A stretch of 64,000 nt of DNA from Paraburkholderia nodosa (GCF_001718195.1 NZ_MCNV01000021.1:62001-126000); one strand, 5' to 3'. Numbered from the stretch's first letter, positions 55,201 through 63,726 are shown. The notes: a model not told the origin generated them from the letters alone. Numbers and translations: made by a program.

Positions 55201-58200
55201 GCAGCAGTTGCGCGACGTGACGGCCGCCAATGAGTCGGCCCTCATCTTCGACGAGGTCGTGACGGGCTTTCGCGTCCACCCGGCCGGCATGCAAGGCCTG
55301 TGGGGCATCCAGGGCGACATGGCGACCTACGGCAAGGTGGTCGGCGGCGGCCTGCCCATCGGCGTGCTCGCCGGCACCACGCAGTACATGGACGCACTCG
55401 ACGGTGGTCAGTGGCAATTCGGCGATGCTTCGGTACCCGAAGTTCCGCCGACGTTCTTCGCAGGCACGTTCGTGCGCCATCCCGTCGTGCTGGCTGCAAT
55501 GAAGGCCGTCCTCCTGCACCTCAAGGAAGCGGGCCCGGCGCTGCAGGAAGGGCTCGGCGAACGCATGGCCGGCCTCGTGCAGCGCGTCAACGCGCATCTG
55601 GAGAAGGTCGGCATCGCTACGCGGGCCGAATCCTTCTCGAGCTGGTTCTATGTGAATCTCGCGGGCGAAGACCGCCTCGGCAGCCTCTTCTATCCGTATA
55701 TGCGCTACCTCGGCGTGCATATCATGGAGGGCTTCCCCTGCTTCCTGACGACGAGCCATTCGGACGAGGACATCCGCAAGATCGGCGACGCCTTCATCGC
55801 GAGCATCGATGCGCTCCAGCGCGTCGGCATTCTCGGCGGCGCGCAGGACACCGCGGCGCTGACGCAGGTCGAACCGGCGCTCAGGCAATCGGCGCTCACC
55901 GAGCCGCAGAAGGAAATCTGGATGTCGGCCCAGCAGGGTCACGAAGCCTCGCTCGCGTTCAATGAGTCGTTCACGCTCGAACTCAATGGCAAGCTGAACG
56001 AGGCCGCGTTCGAACGGGCCTTCGCCGCGACGGTTGCCCGCCACGATGCGCTGCGCGTGCACTTCTCGCGCGTCGGCGACAGGATGTTCGCGGAACCGAC
56101 GACGACCGTGCCGCTGGTCCCGATCGACCTTTCCACTCACGCCGATCCGGCGGGCGAGCTCAAGGCCATCATCGACGCGGAAGCCCGCGAGGTCTTCGAC
56201 CTGACCCGAGGCCCGCTCGCGCGCGCCGCACTGGTTCGCCTCGAAGCGCAGAAGTGGGCGTTCGTGTTCACGGCGCATCACATCGTCTGCGACGGCTGGT
56301 CGATCAACATCATCCTGCGCGATCTGGCTGCGCTCTACGCCGCAGAAGTCTGGGGCACGCAGCCGGAACTCGACGAGGTGCAGAGCTTCCTCGCCTTCGC
56401 CAAGGCGCAGGACGAAATCGGCGTCGACAAGGAAACGCGCGAGTTCTGGATGAACGTCCATCGCGTCCCGGCGCCGCAACCCGATTTGCCTGGCGACCGG
56501 CCGCGTCCGGAACGCAAGAGCTTCAACGGCGCATCGACGACCCGCCATCTGGGAGCCGATCTTCTCAAGCAGGTGAAGACCGCTTCCTCGAAGCAGGGCT
56601 GCTCGCTGTTCGCCACGCTGTTCGGCGCGGCCCAGGTGCTGTTCGGCCGGCTGTCCGGCAATGACGACGTGGTGATCGCCGCGCCGATGGCTGGCCAGTC
56701 GCAAGCGGGCGAAGCGCTGCTGGTCGGGCACTGCGTGAACTTCCTGCCGCTGCGCGTGAAGTTCGACCGCGAGAAGCCTTTCGCCACGCACATGAAGGCG
56801 GTGCGCGATCACCTCTACGACGCAGGCGACCGCCAGAACTATACCTACGGCGCACTCGTGCGCGATCTCGGCATCAAGCGCGATCTCAACCGGCTGCCGC
56901 TGACCGATCTACAGTTCAACCTGGAAAAGGTCGACGGCGAACTCGACATGGCAGGCGTCACCACGCACTTCGCGCCGAACGCGAAGGCCTACAGCAACTT
57001 CGATCTGTTCCTGAACGTAATCGAATCGGCCCAGGGTCTGCGGCTCGATTGCGACTTCAGCACCGACGTCTATGACGAAACGACGATCCAGCGCTGGCTC
57101 GGCTACTACGAAACCTTGCTGACGGCGATCGCCCGCGATGCCGAAACGCCAGTCGCAGCCCTGCCGCTCTTGAGCGATGCGGAAATCCACCATCTGCGTG
57201 ACGAGCTGAACGCTTCCCAGCGCGACTACGATCTCTCGCAGACGACGCCGGCGCTGATCGCCGCGCAGGCCTGGCAGGCTCCCGATACGACGGCCGTGTC
57301 GGACGACTCGACGAGCCTCACCTACGGCGAACTCGATGCGCGCGCCAGCCAGATCGCCCGCCGGCTCATGGCGGCGGGTATCGCCTCAGGCTCACGCATC
57401 GCCCTCGCGATGGAACGCAGCGCCATGGTCGTGGCCGCCATGATCGGCGTGTGGCGCGCGGGCTGCGCCTACGTGCCGCTCGACATGACGATGCCGCCTG
57501 CACGCCTGCGCCAGATTCTCGATGGCGCTGGCATCGCCGCGATCCTCAGCGATGAGCAAAGTCTCACGGTGCTGGAACCGGGCGCGCATCGCGTGCTGGA
57601 CGTGGAGGCGCTCCTCGCGCAGGACGATGACGAGACTGTGGCGCTGCCCGCCGTAACGGACGCGGATTCGGCCTACGTGATCTTCACGTCGGGCTCGACG
57701 GGTCAGCCCAAGGGCGTGGAGATCGGCCATCGCGCGCTGAGCAACTTCCTGCTCTCGATGGCGCACGCGCCGGGCTTTACGGTCAGGGACACCATCGTCG
57801 CGGTGACGACGTTCTCCTTCGATATCTCGGGTCTCGAGCTGTTCCTGCCGCTCATCGCCGGCGGGCGGACCTTCATCGCCGGCCACGCGGAAGTGCGCAC
57901 CGGTTTCGAACTGGTGAGCCGCCTGAAGGAAGAAGCCGCCACTGTTCTCCAGGCGACACCTTCGCTGTGGCGCATGCTGCTCGAGGCCGGCTTCAAGGCG
58001 CCGAAGGGCTTCAAGATCCTGTGCGGCGGTGAGCCGTTGCCGCGTGACCTCGCCGACGACCTGCTCGCGACCGGCGCGGAGGTGTGGAACCTTTATGGCC
58101 CGACCGAGACGACGATCTGGTCCTCCGCCTCGCGTGTCGTTGCGAACGCACCGGTGGTGATCGGCGCGCCGCTCGCCAATACCGACCTGCACGTCCTGAC

Positions 58201-59140
58201 CGACGACCTGCATCTGGCGCCCGAAGGCGTGAGCGGCGAACTGTGGATTGGCGGTGAAGGCCTGGCGAAGGGCTATTTCAACCGCCCCGACCTGACCGAT
58301 GCCGCCTTCAAGTCGGTTGCCATCGAAGGCGCCGCGCCGCGCCGGCTCTACCGTACCGGCGATCTCGCGAAGCGGCTCGCCGACGGCTCGCTCCAGCACC
58401 TGGGCCGTCGCGACCAGCAGATCAAGCTGCGCGGCTTCCGCATCGAGATCGAGGATATCGAGGCCACCCTGCGCAAGGCTCCCGGTGTTGCCGCAGCCGC
58501 CGTCGCCCTGCATACCGTGGCCGACAGCGCGCGCCTCGTGGGCTACCTGGCTGGCGCTGGCTCCGACAAACCGGATCAGAGCGCCGTCGCAGCGCATGTC
58601 GCTGTTCAACTGCCGTCCTACATGGTGCCGACGCTGTGGATGACGCTCGACGCGCTGCCTCAGACCGGCAACGGCAAGCTCGACCGCAAGGCCCTGCCCG
58701 TGCCGACGGCGGACATGGTGGCCGCGCCGGTGCGCCAGCCGCACGCCGCGCTCAAGGTCGTGCCGCAAGCGCCGGTGCCGATCGAACCGGCGGCGCGCGA
58801 GGCCGCGCAAATCGTGGTCGCCGCAGCCGAACCCGCGGCCATGACGCCGACACAGGCCACCATCGCCGCGATCTGGGGCGAGGTGCTCGGCCTGCAGCAG
58901 GTGGGCATCGACCAGAAGTTCTTCAGCCTCGGTGCAGACAGCCTGCAGCTGTTCCGCATCGTTGCGCGGATGAACGAGCGCGGGCTCGGCGTGGATGCGC
59001 GTCAGCTCATGAAGAACGTCACGATCGAGCAGCTGGCCGCGAGCCTTGACGGCACGCAGACGGACGAGCCGGTCGAGGCGCCCGCGGCGGCGCGGCCGTC
59101 GATCCTCAACTTCAAGCGCAGGATTGCCGAGGGAGCCTGA
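49247..59140 (+). CDS. hybrid NRPS-PKS megasynthase, A-T-KS-AT-T-AMT-C-A-T
   Basis: The 3297-residue protein holds, in order: adenylation domain A1 (about 20-510; core YTSGSTGKPKG), carrier T1 (Ser 563), KS (619-1045; Cys795, His931, His972), AT (1145-1440; GHSVGE with Ser1241, HAFH at 1337 indicating malonyl-CoA), carrier T2 (Ser1574), an Ala/Pro linker (1620-1730), a class III PLP aminotransferase (1740-2180; Lys2030), C (2212-2640; HHIVCDG at 2344), A2 (2660-3150) and carrier T3 (Ser3232). No KR, DH or ER is present. My reading of the A2 pocket is D-I-L-Q-L-G-L-I-W-K, the glycine code. A1 reads D-A-L-W-L-G-G-T-F-K, close to a valine code. The AMT should turn the beta-keto group into an amine, as in mycosubtilin and iturin synthases. 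It has a strong ribosome binding site. The product is not known to me. Confidence 0.95.
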   Translation: MSHRDGLSGVLPGGTDHVPGVAARFDVVCAEFGNHLAVIDATGEEDYAALGERSARLATVLHEMGLEPGERCAIMVARSRDTLALMLAILRLGAVYVPLDRAYPKTQLDFIVSDCSPKLIIAEAAALASVGELNGVCVDLEHVVAAAEAAEPAPLYASARDDAAYVMYTSGSTGKPKGVIVPQRAILRLVQGQTFTDLSPHTRFLNLAPLAFDASTLEIWGPLLNGGCAAIINEVQPSLDTIASEIARLGVTSAWFTAGLFNALADYRLEAFLPLKEALTGGDVLSPVHVRKVMEAHPGLQIINGYGPTENTTFTCCYRIPRDGEALAHGDAIPIGYAIAGTSAYIVDDKLMSVADGEVGELVTGGDGVALGYLNRPELTAEKFVDDVFAPGMKLYRTGDLVRRRADGAIEFLGRNDRQIKIAGKRIELDEIEHALRVAPGVADAAVAAFDGRMGKAIAGFVKADAADADVLLKEIRAYLKSALPDYMMPSELRVLPDFPLTPNGKINRKALLAEIDTQSEASAAPTPMDDDIADKLASVFEGLLGKSVDRRANFFDLGLRSLDLMRAHAIIARDIAAKVALVDLFRHPNVEALAAQLRTTLPAAGKDAILQRRGVQGGAIAVVGMSGRFPGARNVSEFWANILAGRDCITHFDLAELEDSFDDKSRRDASYVKARPILADVDHFDAGFFGMLARESALTDPQQRLFLQIAWEAFEDAGYDPATIAGAVGVFAGTSMNTYFLKHILTDRAVIDEFTSQFQIGEYQKLVGAGDFVATRTAYKLGLTGPAISVQTACSTSLTAISLAVENLRAGRCDMALAGGVSITFPQKRGYFYEEGGMGAPDGVCRPFDADAKGTVFGSGAGVVLLKRLEDAIADEDPIYAVIRGVGINNDGSDKVGFTAPSVDAQARAIAIAHAEAGIDPASIGYIEAHGTATPLGDPIEFAGLVQAFRLGGAEGGQFCALGSAKANVGHLDAAAGVTGFIAASLALRNRTLPPLTHFRSPNPGIDLASSPFFFNTAERPWAEGATPRRAGVSSLGVGGTNVHVVLEEAPSRTAPGEQSEQLQILPVSARSAAALERAKANLATHLANHPEIALADVAATLQTGRRDFAHRAVVVAESVEQAQAKLQKGAIEAQAPLATPAVVFMFPGQGAQYPGMGAALYRTEPVYREWIDRGAEALAPHLGLDIRTLLLSEAPEGDDTPHPIRSTIYAQPALFLVEYALAQLWISRGIKPAAMIGHSVGELVAACVAEAIAFEDALCLIAQRGALMQSAEPGAMLVVRLSEAELSAMLPADVDLAAINAPTLSVVAGPFAAIEACEATLKARDIEHRRLHTSHAFHSRMMSGVVDDLAKVANSLSFARPKIPYVSSVTGQWAAMDQPVSGAYWASHCRNVVRFSDALATVTAEGKPLLLEIGPGRTLSTFVLQGLPKDRHQGAIASLPDFATCERELAVLAEATGRLWLNGVKPNWKTLLAETGRRVSLPTYPFEPERHWIDAPATASSGQPTTIAPAIAAQASSEALNDMPQIAMTQTVQIDRKPRLIAELASLLAEMSGEAPDTSSPDVTFWDLGYDSLFMGQVSRQLRRRYDVTISFRQIMSDYPTLPALAQFLDGAMPPDPEVPAEAAPVAAPVAAPAAVQAAAAPVAIAAAPVAVQMAAAPATGDLQSVIREQLAAMQSVMARQLEVLQGAPLAVPQPAAAQIAVPAAAAAPAPAAAPAHSAGPEIKFEENRPSRFTAYKPGAAHSAQMTDAQKAFITDLAARYSAKTATSKARTQSYRAVLADPRTASGFREEWKELVYPIVAQRSKGSKIWDVDGNEYIDVVNGYGQTAFGHTPDFVVAAVNAQLAEGFAIGPQSPLAGEVAQMFSEMTGHQRVTFCNTGSEAVMAAMRLARTVTGKDKVVCFDGDYHGQFDEVLVKPGSEAGVPRAFPLAPGIPQTSVGNMVVLPYARPESLEWIKANIDDIAAVLIEPVQSRHPNLRPKEFVQQLRDVTAANESALIFDEVVTGFRVHPAGMQGLWGIQGDMATYGKVVGGGLPIGVLAGTTQYMDALDGGQWQFGDASVPEVPPTFFAGTFVRHPVVLAAMKAVLLHLKEAGPALQEGLGERMAGLVQRVNAHLEKVGIATRAESFSSWFYVNLAGEDRLGSLFYPYMRYLGVHIMEGFPCFLTTSHSDEDIRKIGDAFIASIDALQRVGILGGAQDTAALTQVEPALRQSALTEPQKEIWMSAQQGHEASLAFNESFTLELNGKLNEAAFERAFAATVARHDALRVHFSRVGDRMFAEPTTTVPLVPIDLSTHADPAGELKAIIDAEAREVFDLTRGPLARAALVRLEAQKWAFVFTAHHIVCDGWSINIILRDLAALYAAEVWGTQPELDEVQSFLAFAKAQDEIGVDKETREFWMNVHRVPAPQPDLPGDRPRPERKSFNGASTTRHLGADLLKQVKTASSKQGCSLFATLFGAAQVLFGRLSGNDDVVIAAPMAGQSQAGEALLVGHCVNFLPLRVKFDREKPFATHMKAVRDHLYDAGDRQNYTYGALVRDLGIKRDLNRLPLTDLQFNLEKVDGELDMAGVTTHFAPNAKAYSNFDLFLNVIESAQGLRLDCDFSTDVYDETTIQRWLGYYETLLTAIARDAETPVAALPLLSDAEIHHLRDELNASQRDYDLSQTTPALIAAQAWQAPDTTAVSDDSTSLTYGELDARASQIARRLMAAGIASGSRIALAMERSAMVVAAMIGVWRAGCAYVPLDMTMPPARLRQILDGAGIAAILSDEQSLTVLEPGAHRVLDVEALLAQDDDETVALPAVTDADSAYVIFTSGSTGQPKGVEIGHRALSNFLLSMAHAPGFTVRDTIVAVTTFSFDISGLELFLPLIAGGRTFIAGHAEVRTGFELVSRLKEEAATVLQATPSLWRMLLEAGFKAPKGFKILCGGEPLPRDLADDLLATGAEVWNLYGPTETTIWSSASRVVANAPVVIGAPLANTDLHVLTDDLHLAPEGVSGELWIGGEGLAKGYFNRPDLTDAAFKSVAIEGAAPRRLYRTGDLAKRLADGSLQHLGRRDQQIKLRGFRIEIEDIEATLRKAPGVAAAAVALHTVADSARLVGYLAGAGSDKPDQSAVAAHVAVQLPSYMVPTLWMTLDALPQTGNGKLDRKALPVPTADMVAAPVRQPHAALKVVPQAPVPIEPAAREAAQIVVAAAEPAAMTPTQATIAAIWGEVLGLQQVGIDQKFFSLGADSLQLFRIVARMNERGLGVDARQLMKNVTIEQLAASLDGTQTDEPVEAPAAARPSILNFKRRIAEGA

Positions 59141-59143
59141 GCG

Positions 59144-61447
59144 ATGAACTCGATAGCCTTGAATATCGCACCTGTGCAGGAGGTCGAGGCGGGCCACGCC
59201 CTGTTCCCGGCGACCGCCTGCCAGGTACGCTACTGGCACGAGCAGAAGGCGTCGCCTAAGGCCTCCGCGCTCAACATCGCCTTCCGGCTGCAATTGTCGG
59301 GGCCGCTCACTGCCGCGAGCATCGAACAGGTGCTCAGCGAACTGGTCGCGCGGCACGAGATCTTGCGCACCGGCTTCCTGATGACGGGCGCGGGGCTGCG
59401 CCAGCAGGTCTGGAGCCGCGCCCCCTTCCGGCTCGCGGTGGTGGATCTCGGCGGTCTGGATGAACAAGCCGCGCTGGCCGAGGCCCAGCGCGTGGGTCAA
59501 GAGCAGGCACGCACGCCTTTCGACGTGTCATGCGCGTCATTCTTCCGGGCCGTGTGGTTGCCGAGGTCGAGCACCCAAGGCGAGTTGCAGCTGACCTTCC
59601 ATTCGCTGGTGATGGACGGCTGGTCCTTCGCGATCCTCGTGCGCGAACTCGTCGAAGGACTCGAGGCGTTGCACGCGGGCCATGATCCCGAGTACGCGGA
59701 CGTCGAGCTGCACCATGGCGATTACGCGCTATGGAAGGGTGAGTTCCTGGCCAGTGCGGCGATCGATCGCGCTCGCGTCCATTGGCGCCAGGAGCTTAAA
59801 GGGTTCAGCCGCTTCGACGTAAAGGGCGACCGCCCCCGGCCGCCGGAGCGGCGCTTCCAGGGCGTCATTCGCTCGATTCTGTTGCCGGGCGACTTGAGCG
59901 AGCGTCTGATCACGGCAGCCAAGGCGCAAGGCGTGACGCTCTTCAGCGTGGCGGCCGCGGGCCTTGCGATGTCGCTGCAAAAGACGACTGGGCAGCCCAA
60001 AGTCGCCATGGGCACGCAGATGTCGGTGCGCGATCAGCAGGAACTCGAAGGTGTAATCGGGCCGCTCATCAACACGGTGATCCTGCGCCTCGATGTGACC
60101 CAGGGCAGCACGCTTGCCGATGTCACCGCACAGTGTGGCGCGAAGCTCAGCGACGCTATCGAGCATCTGCACGTGCCGTTCGAAGAGATGATGGAGATGG
60201 CCGGTGAAGTGTCGGATATGAACCGGCCGCCGCTATGCTCGGTCAACTTCGCTTTGCAGCAAAGCTTCGTCGGCATGGGCGATGAGGTCCGACGCCAGGA
60301 TTTCGCCGCGACGACTTCGCCCTCCTTCAACGCGGGCGCGCTCTACGACCTCAACTTCTTCATGGTGCGGCGCCCGGAGGGCTGGCGCATCTCCTGTGAG
60401 GGCGACACCGACCTCTACGACATCGAGACGATCGACCGGCATCTGGCCCAATGGCGCGAGGTGCTGGAAACCGCCGAAGTCATGCCGCAGCGAGCACTCG
60501 CGCCCGCCGCCGGAAACGACACGGCACAAGTCGCGGGGGGCGTGGGCGTGAGCGGTTTTATGAGCCGTGCGGAGCTGGAGGCGAAAGCGCACAACGTCGT
60601 GCGCTTCAACGAGGAGGGTTCGCAAACACCCGTCATCGTACTCAACAACATCGCGGTCCTGTATGAACTGGCCAAACAGGTCGGCGACGTGCGGCCCATC
60701 GTCGACGTTCCCATGGTGCCGAAGACGCCTCAGCCCAACTTCCCGTTGCGCGCTTTCGAGGACCTCGCCGCGGACGCCGTGCGACTCATCAGACTGATCC
60801 AGCCAAGCGGCCCTTATATTCTCATGGGCTACTGTGTGCTGGGCGCGATGGCGCTGGAGGCGGCTCACCAGTTGCGCCGCGAGGGCGAAACGGTGGAACT
60901 CGTCGTCCTCACCGACTCCTGGTGCCCGGGGTATCGGGAATCGATGCCCTGGTACGATCGCCTTTTGCGCAAAGTCCAGGTGCGTATGGACGACATTCCG
61001 CGCGACTACCGCCTTGCGAAGCGTGGCGAGATGTCCATGATTGCGTTCCTCCAGCAGTTTCGGACCGTTCGCTGGCTTCGTCTGACGCAGCTTGCGGTGA
61101 AGTTCGGCTTCCTGAAGAACGACAGCGCGAACAACATGATCGACGACAATCTCTGGTATGGCCGCAATATCGGCTATCTGCGCGAGCAGCAGGTGCGATA
61201 CCGTCCGAAGCCCTACGACGGCAATGTCCAGATCTTCCGCAGCGGTCAGGTGCTCAAGGGCCGCCTGTTTGCACACGACATGGGCTGGGGTGAAGTGATC
61301 AGCGGCAAACTGGTCGTCACCGAGGTTCCTGGCATGCACAACCAGATGTTCCGCGCGGCCGGCGCGGCGGTGATGGGCAAGCAACTGCTCGACCGCTTTG
61401 CCGAAACCGCGCACGACGAACAGGAAAACGCCCTTGAAGGGCCATGA
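59144..61447 (+). CDS. NRPS release protein: condensation domain plus thioesterase-like domain, both with altered active sites
   Basis: The 767-residue protein has a condensation domain (about 20-450) and a thioesterase/alpha-beta hydrolase domain (about 490-750), with no carrier between them. The condensation motif HHxxxDG reads HSLVMDG, so the second, catalytic His is Ser154. The hydrolase elbow reads GYCVLG with Cys564 in place of Ser, and Leu where GxSxG has its last Gly. Asp591 (LTDSW) and His732 (PGMHNQ) could complete the triad. It follows the megasynthase by three bases, with GAGGGAG as ribosome binding site. Likely it takes the chain from T3 and releases it, but by a non-standard route. 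Confidence 0.88.
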   Translation: MNSIALNIAPVQEVEAGHALFPATACQVRYWHEQKASPKASALNIAFRLQLSGPLTAASIEQVLSELVARHEILRTGFLMTGAGLRQQVWSRAPFRLAVVDLGGLDEQAALAEAQRVGQEQARTPFDVSCASFFRAVWLPRSSTQGELQLTFHSLVMDGWSFAILVRELVEGLEALHAGHDPEYADVELHHGDYALWKGEFLASAAIDRARVHWRQELKGFSRFDVKGDRPRPPERRFQGVIRSILLPGDLSERLITAAKAQGVTLFSVAAAGLAMSLQKTTGQPKVAMGTQMSVRDQQELEGVIGPLINTVILRLDVTQGSTLADVTAQCGAKLSDAIEHLHVPFEEMMEMAGEVSDMNRPPLCSVNFALQQSFVGMGDEVRRQDFAATTSPSFNAGALYDLNFFMVRRPEGWRISCEGDTDLYDIETIDRHLAQWREVLETAEVMPQRALAPAAGNDTAQVAGGVGVSGFMSRAELEAKAHNVVRFNEEGSQTPVIVLNNIAVLYELAKQVGDVRPIVDVPMVPKTPQPNFPLRAFEDLAADAVRLIRLIQPSGPYILMGYCVLGAMALEAAHQLRREGETVELVVLTDSWCPGYRESMPWYDRLLRKVQVRMDDIPRDYRLAKRGEMSMIAFLQQFRTVRWLRLTQLAVKFGFLKNDSANNMIDDNLWYGRNIGYLREQQVRYRPKPYDGNVQIFRSGQVLKGRLFAHDMGWGEVISGKLVVTEVPGMHNQMFRAAGAAVMGKQLLDRFAETAHDEQENALEGP

Positions 61448-61478
61448 TCTCGGTGCGCCACGATAGGGTAAATGGCCT

Positions 61479-62624
61479 ATGTCCCGTTCGCGTAGGGTGT
61501 TGCTGGTCGCGCTGTTCGGCGTACTGTCCATCACCGGCCTTTTTGTCAGGTTAGCCGTTCCCGGCCTGTTTCGCCGTGTGCCGGTCGCCGTCGCCAGCGC
61601 GTCGGAGCCGCCGTCTGGAAGGGTGCGATTAGCCGTGCTTGGTGACTCCAATAGCCAGTCCTACCACGACACGGTCATGTCGAGCGATCCGCACGCGCGA
61701 GGGGGCCAGTGGCGCGCGACCACGTGGCAGTGGACCGAGGTGCTCGCCCAGTTGCGGGGAGACCAGATCGACCAGGGCAAATGGGGCGTTTGGGGAACCG
61801 GCAAGTATCGGGCCATGGCCAGCGAAGCTTTGGGTGCGCTCGCCCGCACGCCTCCCAAAGAGGACTACCGTTATAACTTTGCGGTTAGCGGCGCGACCTG
61901 CAGCCAGTTGATGGGGCAATCGCAGCGCCAGGCGATCCGACTCGTCGATTTGATGGACATGGAACCGCAAGCCTGGCGAGGCGGCGTCGTACTGGTCCAG
62001 ATTGGCGACAACGATCTCAGCAGCCACGAGCTTTTTGACGAGCTTTCCCGCGATCCCGATGCCGTGCGCCCCGCGAGCGCAATCAATGCCTGCATCAAGT
62101 CCATTGCCGAAGCCGTCGCGCTAATCCAAAAATATCACCCTGATACCTATGTCGTGCTTGTGACCGGGGGCAGCGACGCCGATTGGCCTGGCGAGTTCAA
62201 CAGTTGGCAATCCGCCAGGGAGATTGCCAATATCGACGCCGGCATTGATCGTTTCAACAATGGCTTGCGCGCGCTCGCCGCGGCGAACCGCCATGTCCAT
62301 GTTCTCGACGCTGGCTTGTGGTTCAGAAGCCTGTGGGGCAATCGCGATGATCATGGGCGCCCGAATTACAAGACCGTGCATCTGGGGCCTGGCTGGGCAA
62401 TCACCAATACCACTGGCGACGATCCGCACAACACCTACCTTTCAGACACTCATGCCGGCGTCGTCTGGAATACCCTTTGGGCACAGTACCTTGTCACTTC
62501 ACTGAACGCCGCTTTCGGGCTGCATATCAAACCGATCACGGACGCCGAGGTCGTCGATTTTCTCCGGCCAAGCTTCAGAGCCGCCGACACACCTTCGGCG
62601 ACCAGGCAGGAAGCTGTCAACTAG
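61479..62624 (+). CDS. SGNH/GDSL-type hydrolase, membrane-anchored or secreted
   Basis: The 381-residue protein begins with a hydrophobic segment (VLLVALFGVLSITGLFVRLA), a signal anchor or signal peptide that would place the enzyme in the periplasm. Catalytic blocks follow: GDSN at residue 55, SGATCSQ, IGDND at about 175 and SDTHAG at about 322, the Ser, oxyanion and Asp/His positions of SGNH esterases. It is 31 bases after the C-TE gene and so probably in the same operon. It may deacylate or trim the product outside the cytoplasm, or hydrolyse an ester on a surface glycan. The substrate is unknown. Confidence 0.82.
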   Translation: MSRSRRVLLVALFGVLSITGLFVRLAVPGLFRRVPVAVASASEPPSGRVRLAVLGDSNSQSYHDTVMSSDPHARGGQWRATTWQWTEVLAQLRGDQIDQGKWGVWGTGKYRAMASEALGALARTPPKEDYRYNFAVSGATCSQLMGQSQRQAIRLVDLMDMEPQAWRGGVVLVQIGDNDLSSHELFDELSRDPDAVRPASAINACIKSIAEAVALIQKYHPDTYVVLVTGGSDADWPGEFNSWQSAREIANIDAGIDRFNNGLRALAAANRHVHVLDAGLWFRSLWGNRDDHGRPNYKTVHLGPGWAITNTTGDDPHNTYLSDTHAGVVWNTLWAQYLVTSLNAAFGLHIKPITDAEVVDFLRPSFRAADTPSATRQEAVN

Positions 62625-62739
62625 ACCGCTCATCGCGGGTAAACGCCCTAAACCGGTCTGAATGTTCGTCAACGCACATCTGGCCCACAGACGCGATAGT
62701 AGCCTGCAAGCAATACCCTCTAACCTGCAAAGGTGTGCC

Positions 62740-63726
62740 ATGTCTGTGACCAGCAATGGTGCGGTGTTGGCCGAAGCATCACCCCACCTGACCCCAGACG
62801 GAAAAATCCTGCACGCTTGCAATCAGGAATTCAAAAGCAACTTCAATCTGCATCCGTTCAAATTCAATCACCTGTTGCATGAAAGCGGCTTGTTCGAGAT
62901 CCCAAGGATCGAGGAGGTCGCCCTGCGGATGCTTGAAAAGAATGGCAACGTCCGCGCGATCAACTTCAAGAATAGTTCGCCGGAATCCAGATTCAGCGCC
63001 ATGCCGCATAGCACGCGGCTGAAAGAGGCGTTTGCGAGCGTTCACGAGAACGACTCCTGGATCAAACTCACTCAGGTACACCTTTACGACGCGGACTACG
63101 CCCTTGTCCTCGACTCGATTACAGCCGAGCTCGAGGAGCTGTCCGATTATCCGCTGCGCAGCGACATCACCCTGGTGACGATGACACTGTTGGTCTCCTC
63201 GCCAAAGATCTCGACACCCTTCCATATCGATCACGAAACCAACTTCCTTTTTCAGTTGCAGGGTTCAAAGGACGTCTGCCTTTTTCCGGCTACCGATCGC
63301 GAGCTGGTGCCCGACCAGGAGGTGGAGCGGTACTACGCCGGCAACTTCGAGGCCGCGCGCTATCGTCGTCAACTGCAGAGTCGCGGCACGATCTTCCGGC
63401 TCAACCCGGGCGAAGTGGTGCATCACCCCTCATTGGCGCCGCATTGGGTCAAGAACGACGACAACATTTCGGTGAGTATCAGCATCAACTACTGCATGAG
63501 GTCGCTCGAGCGACGTGCGCGGGTTTATCAGGCCAATTACGTTCTGCGCATGATGGGGCTGAAGCCGTTGCCGCCCGGCGTTTCACCGTTGCGCGACAGC
63601 TTGAAAAGAAAGGTCATCTCGACGCTGGAGCACCGCCATCCCAAAACGTTCGCGGAAGTCGTTCACTCGCCGGTGACCCGATTGAAGTCCCCGCTGAATG
63701 CGGTTCGGCGGCTGGTCAAACGCTGA
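62740..63726 (+). CDS. JmjC/cupin-like Fe(II)/2-oxoglutarate oxygenase family protein
   Basis: The 328-residue protein has a jelly-roll core with TPFHIDHETNFLFQLQG (the HxD part of an HxD...H iron triad at about residues 161-165) and VVHHPSLAPHWVKN (second His at about 228-236). This layout matches cupin_8/JmjC hydroxylases, which often hydroxylate amino acids or peptides in biosynthetic clusters. ATG 62740 has AAAGGTG six bases upstream, excluding the longer frame from 62662. It closes the rightward operon, 115 bases after the hydrolase gene. It might hydroxylate the Val-derived or beta-amino part of the product. That is inference. Confidence 0.8.
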   Translation: MSVTSNGAVLAEASPHLTPDGKILHACNQEFKSNFNLHPFKFNHLLHESGLFEIPRIEEVALRMLEKNGNVRAINFKNSSPESRFSAMPHSTRLKEAFASVHENDSWIKLTQVHLYDADYALVLDSITAELEELSDYPLRSDITLVTMTLLVSSPKISTPFHIDHETNFLFQLQGSKDVCLFPATDRELVPDQEVERYYAGNFEAARYRRQLQSRGTIFRLNPGEVVHHPSLAPHWVKNDDNISVSISINYCMRSLERRARVYQANYVLRMMGLKPLPPGVSPLRDSLKRKVISTLEHRHPKTFAEVVHSPVTRLKSPLNAVRRLVKR

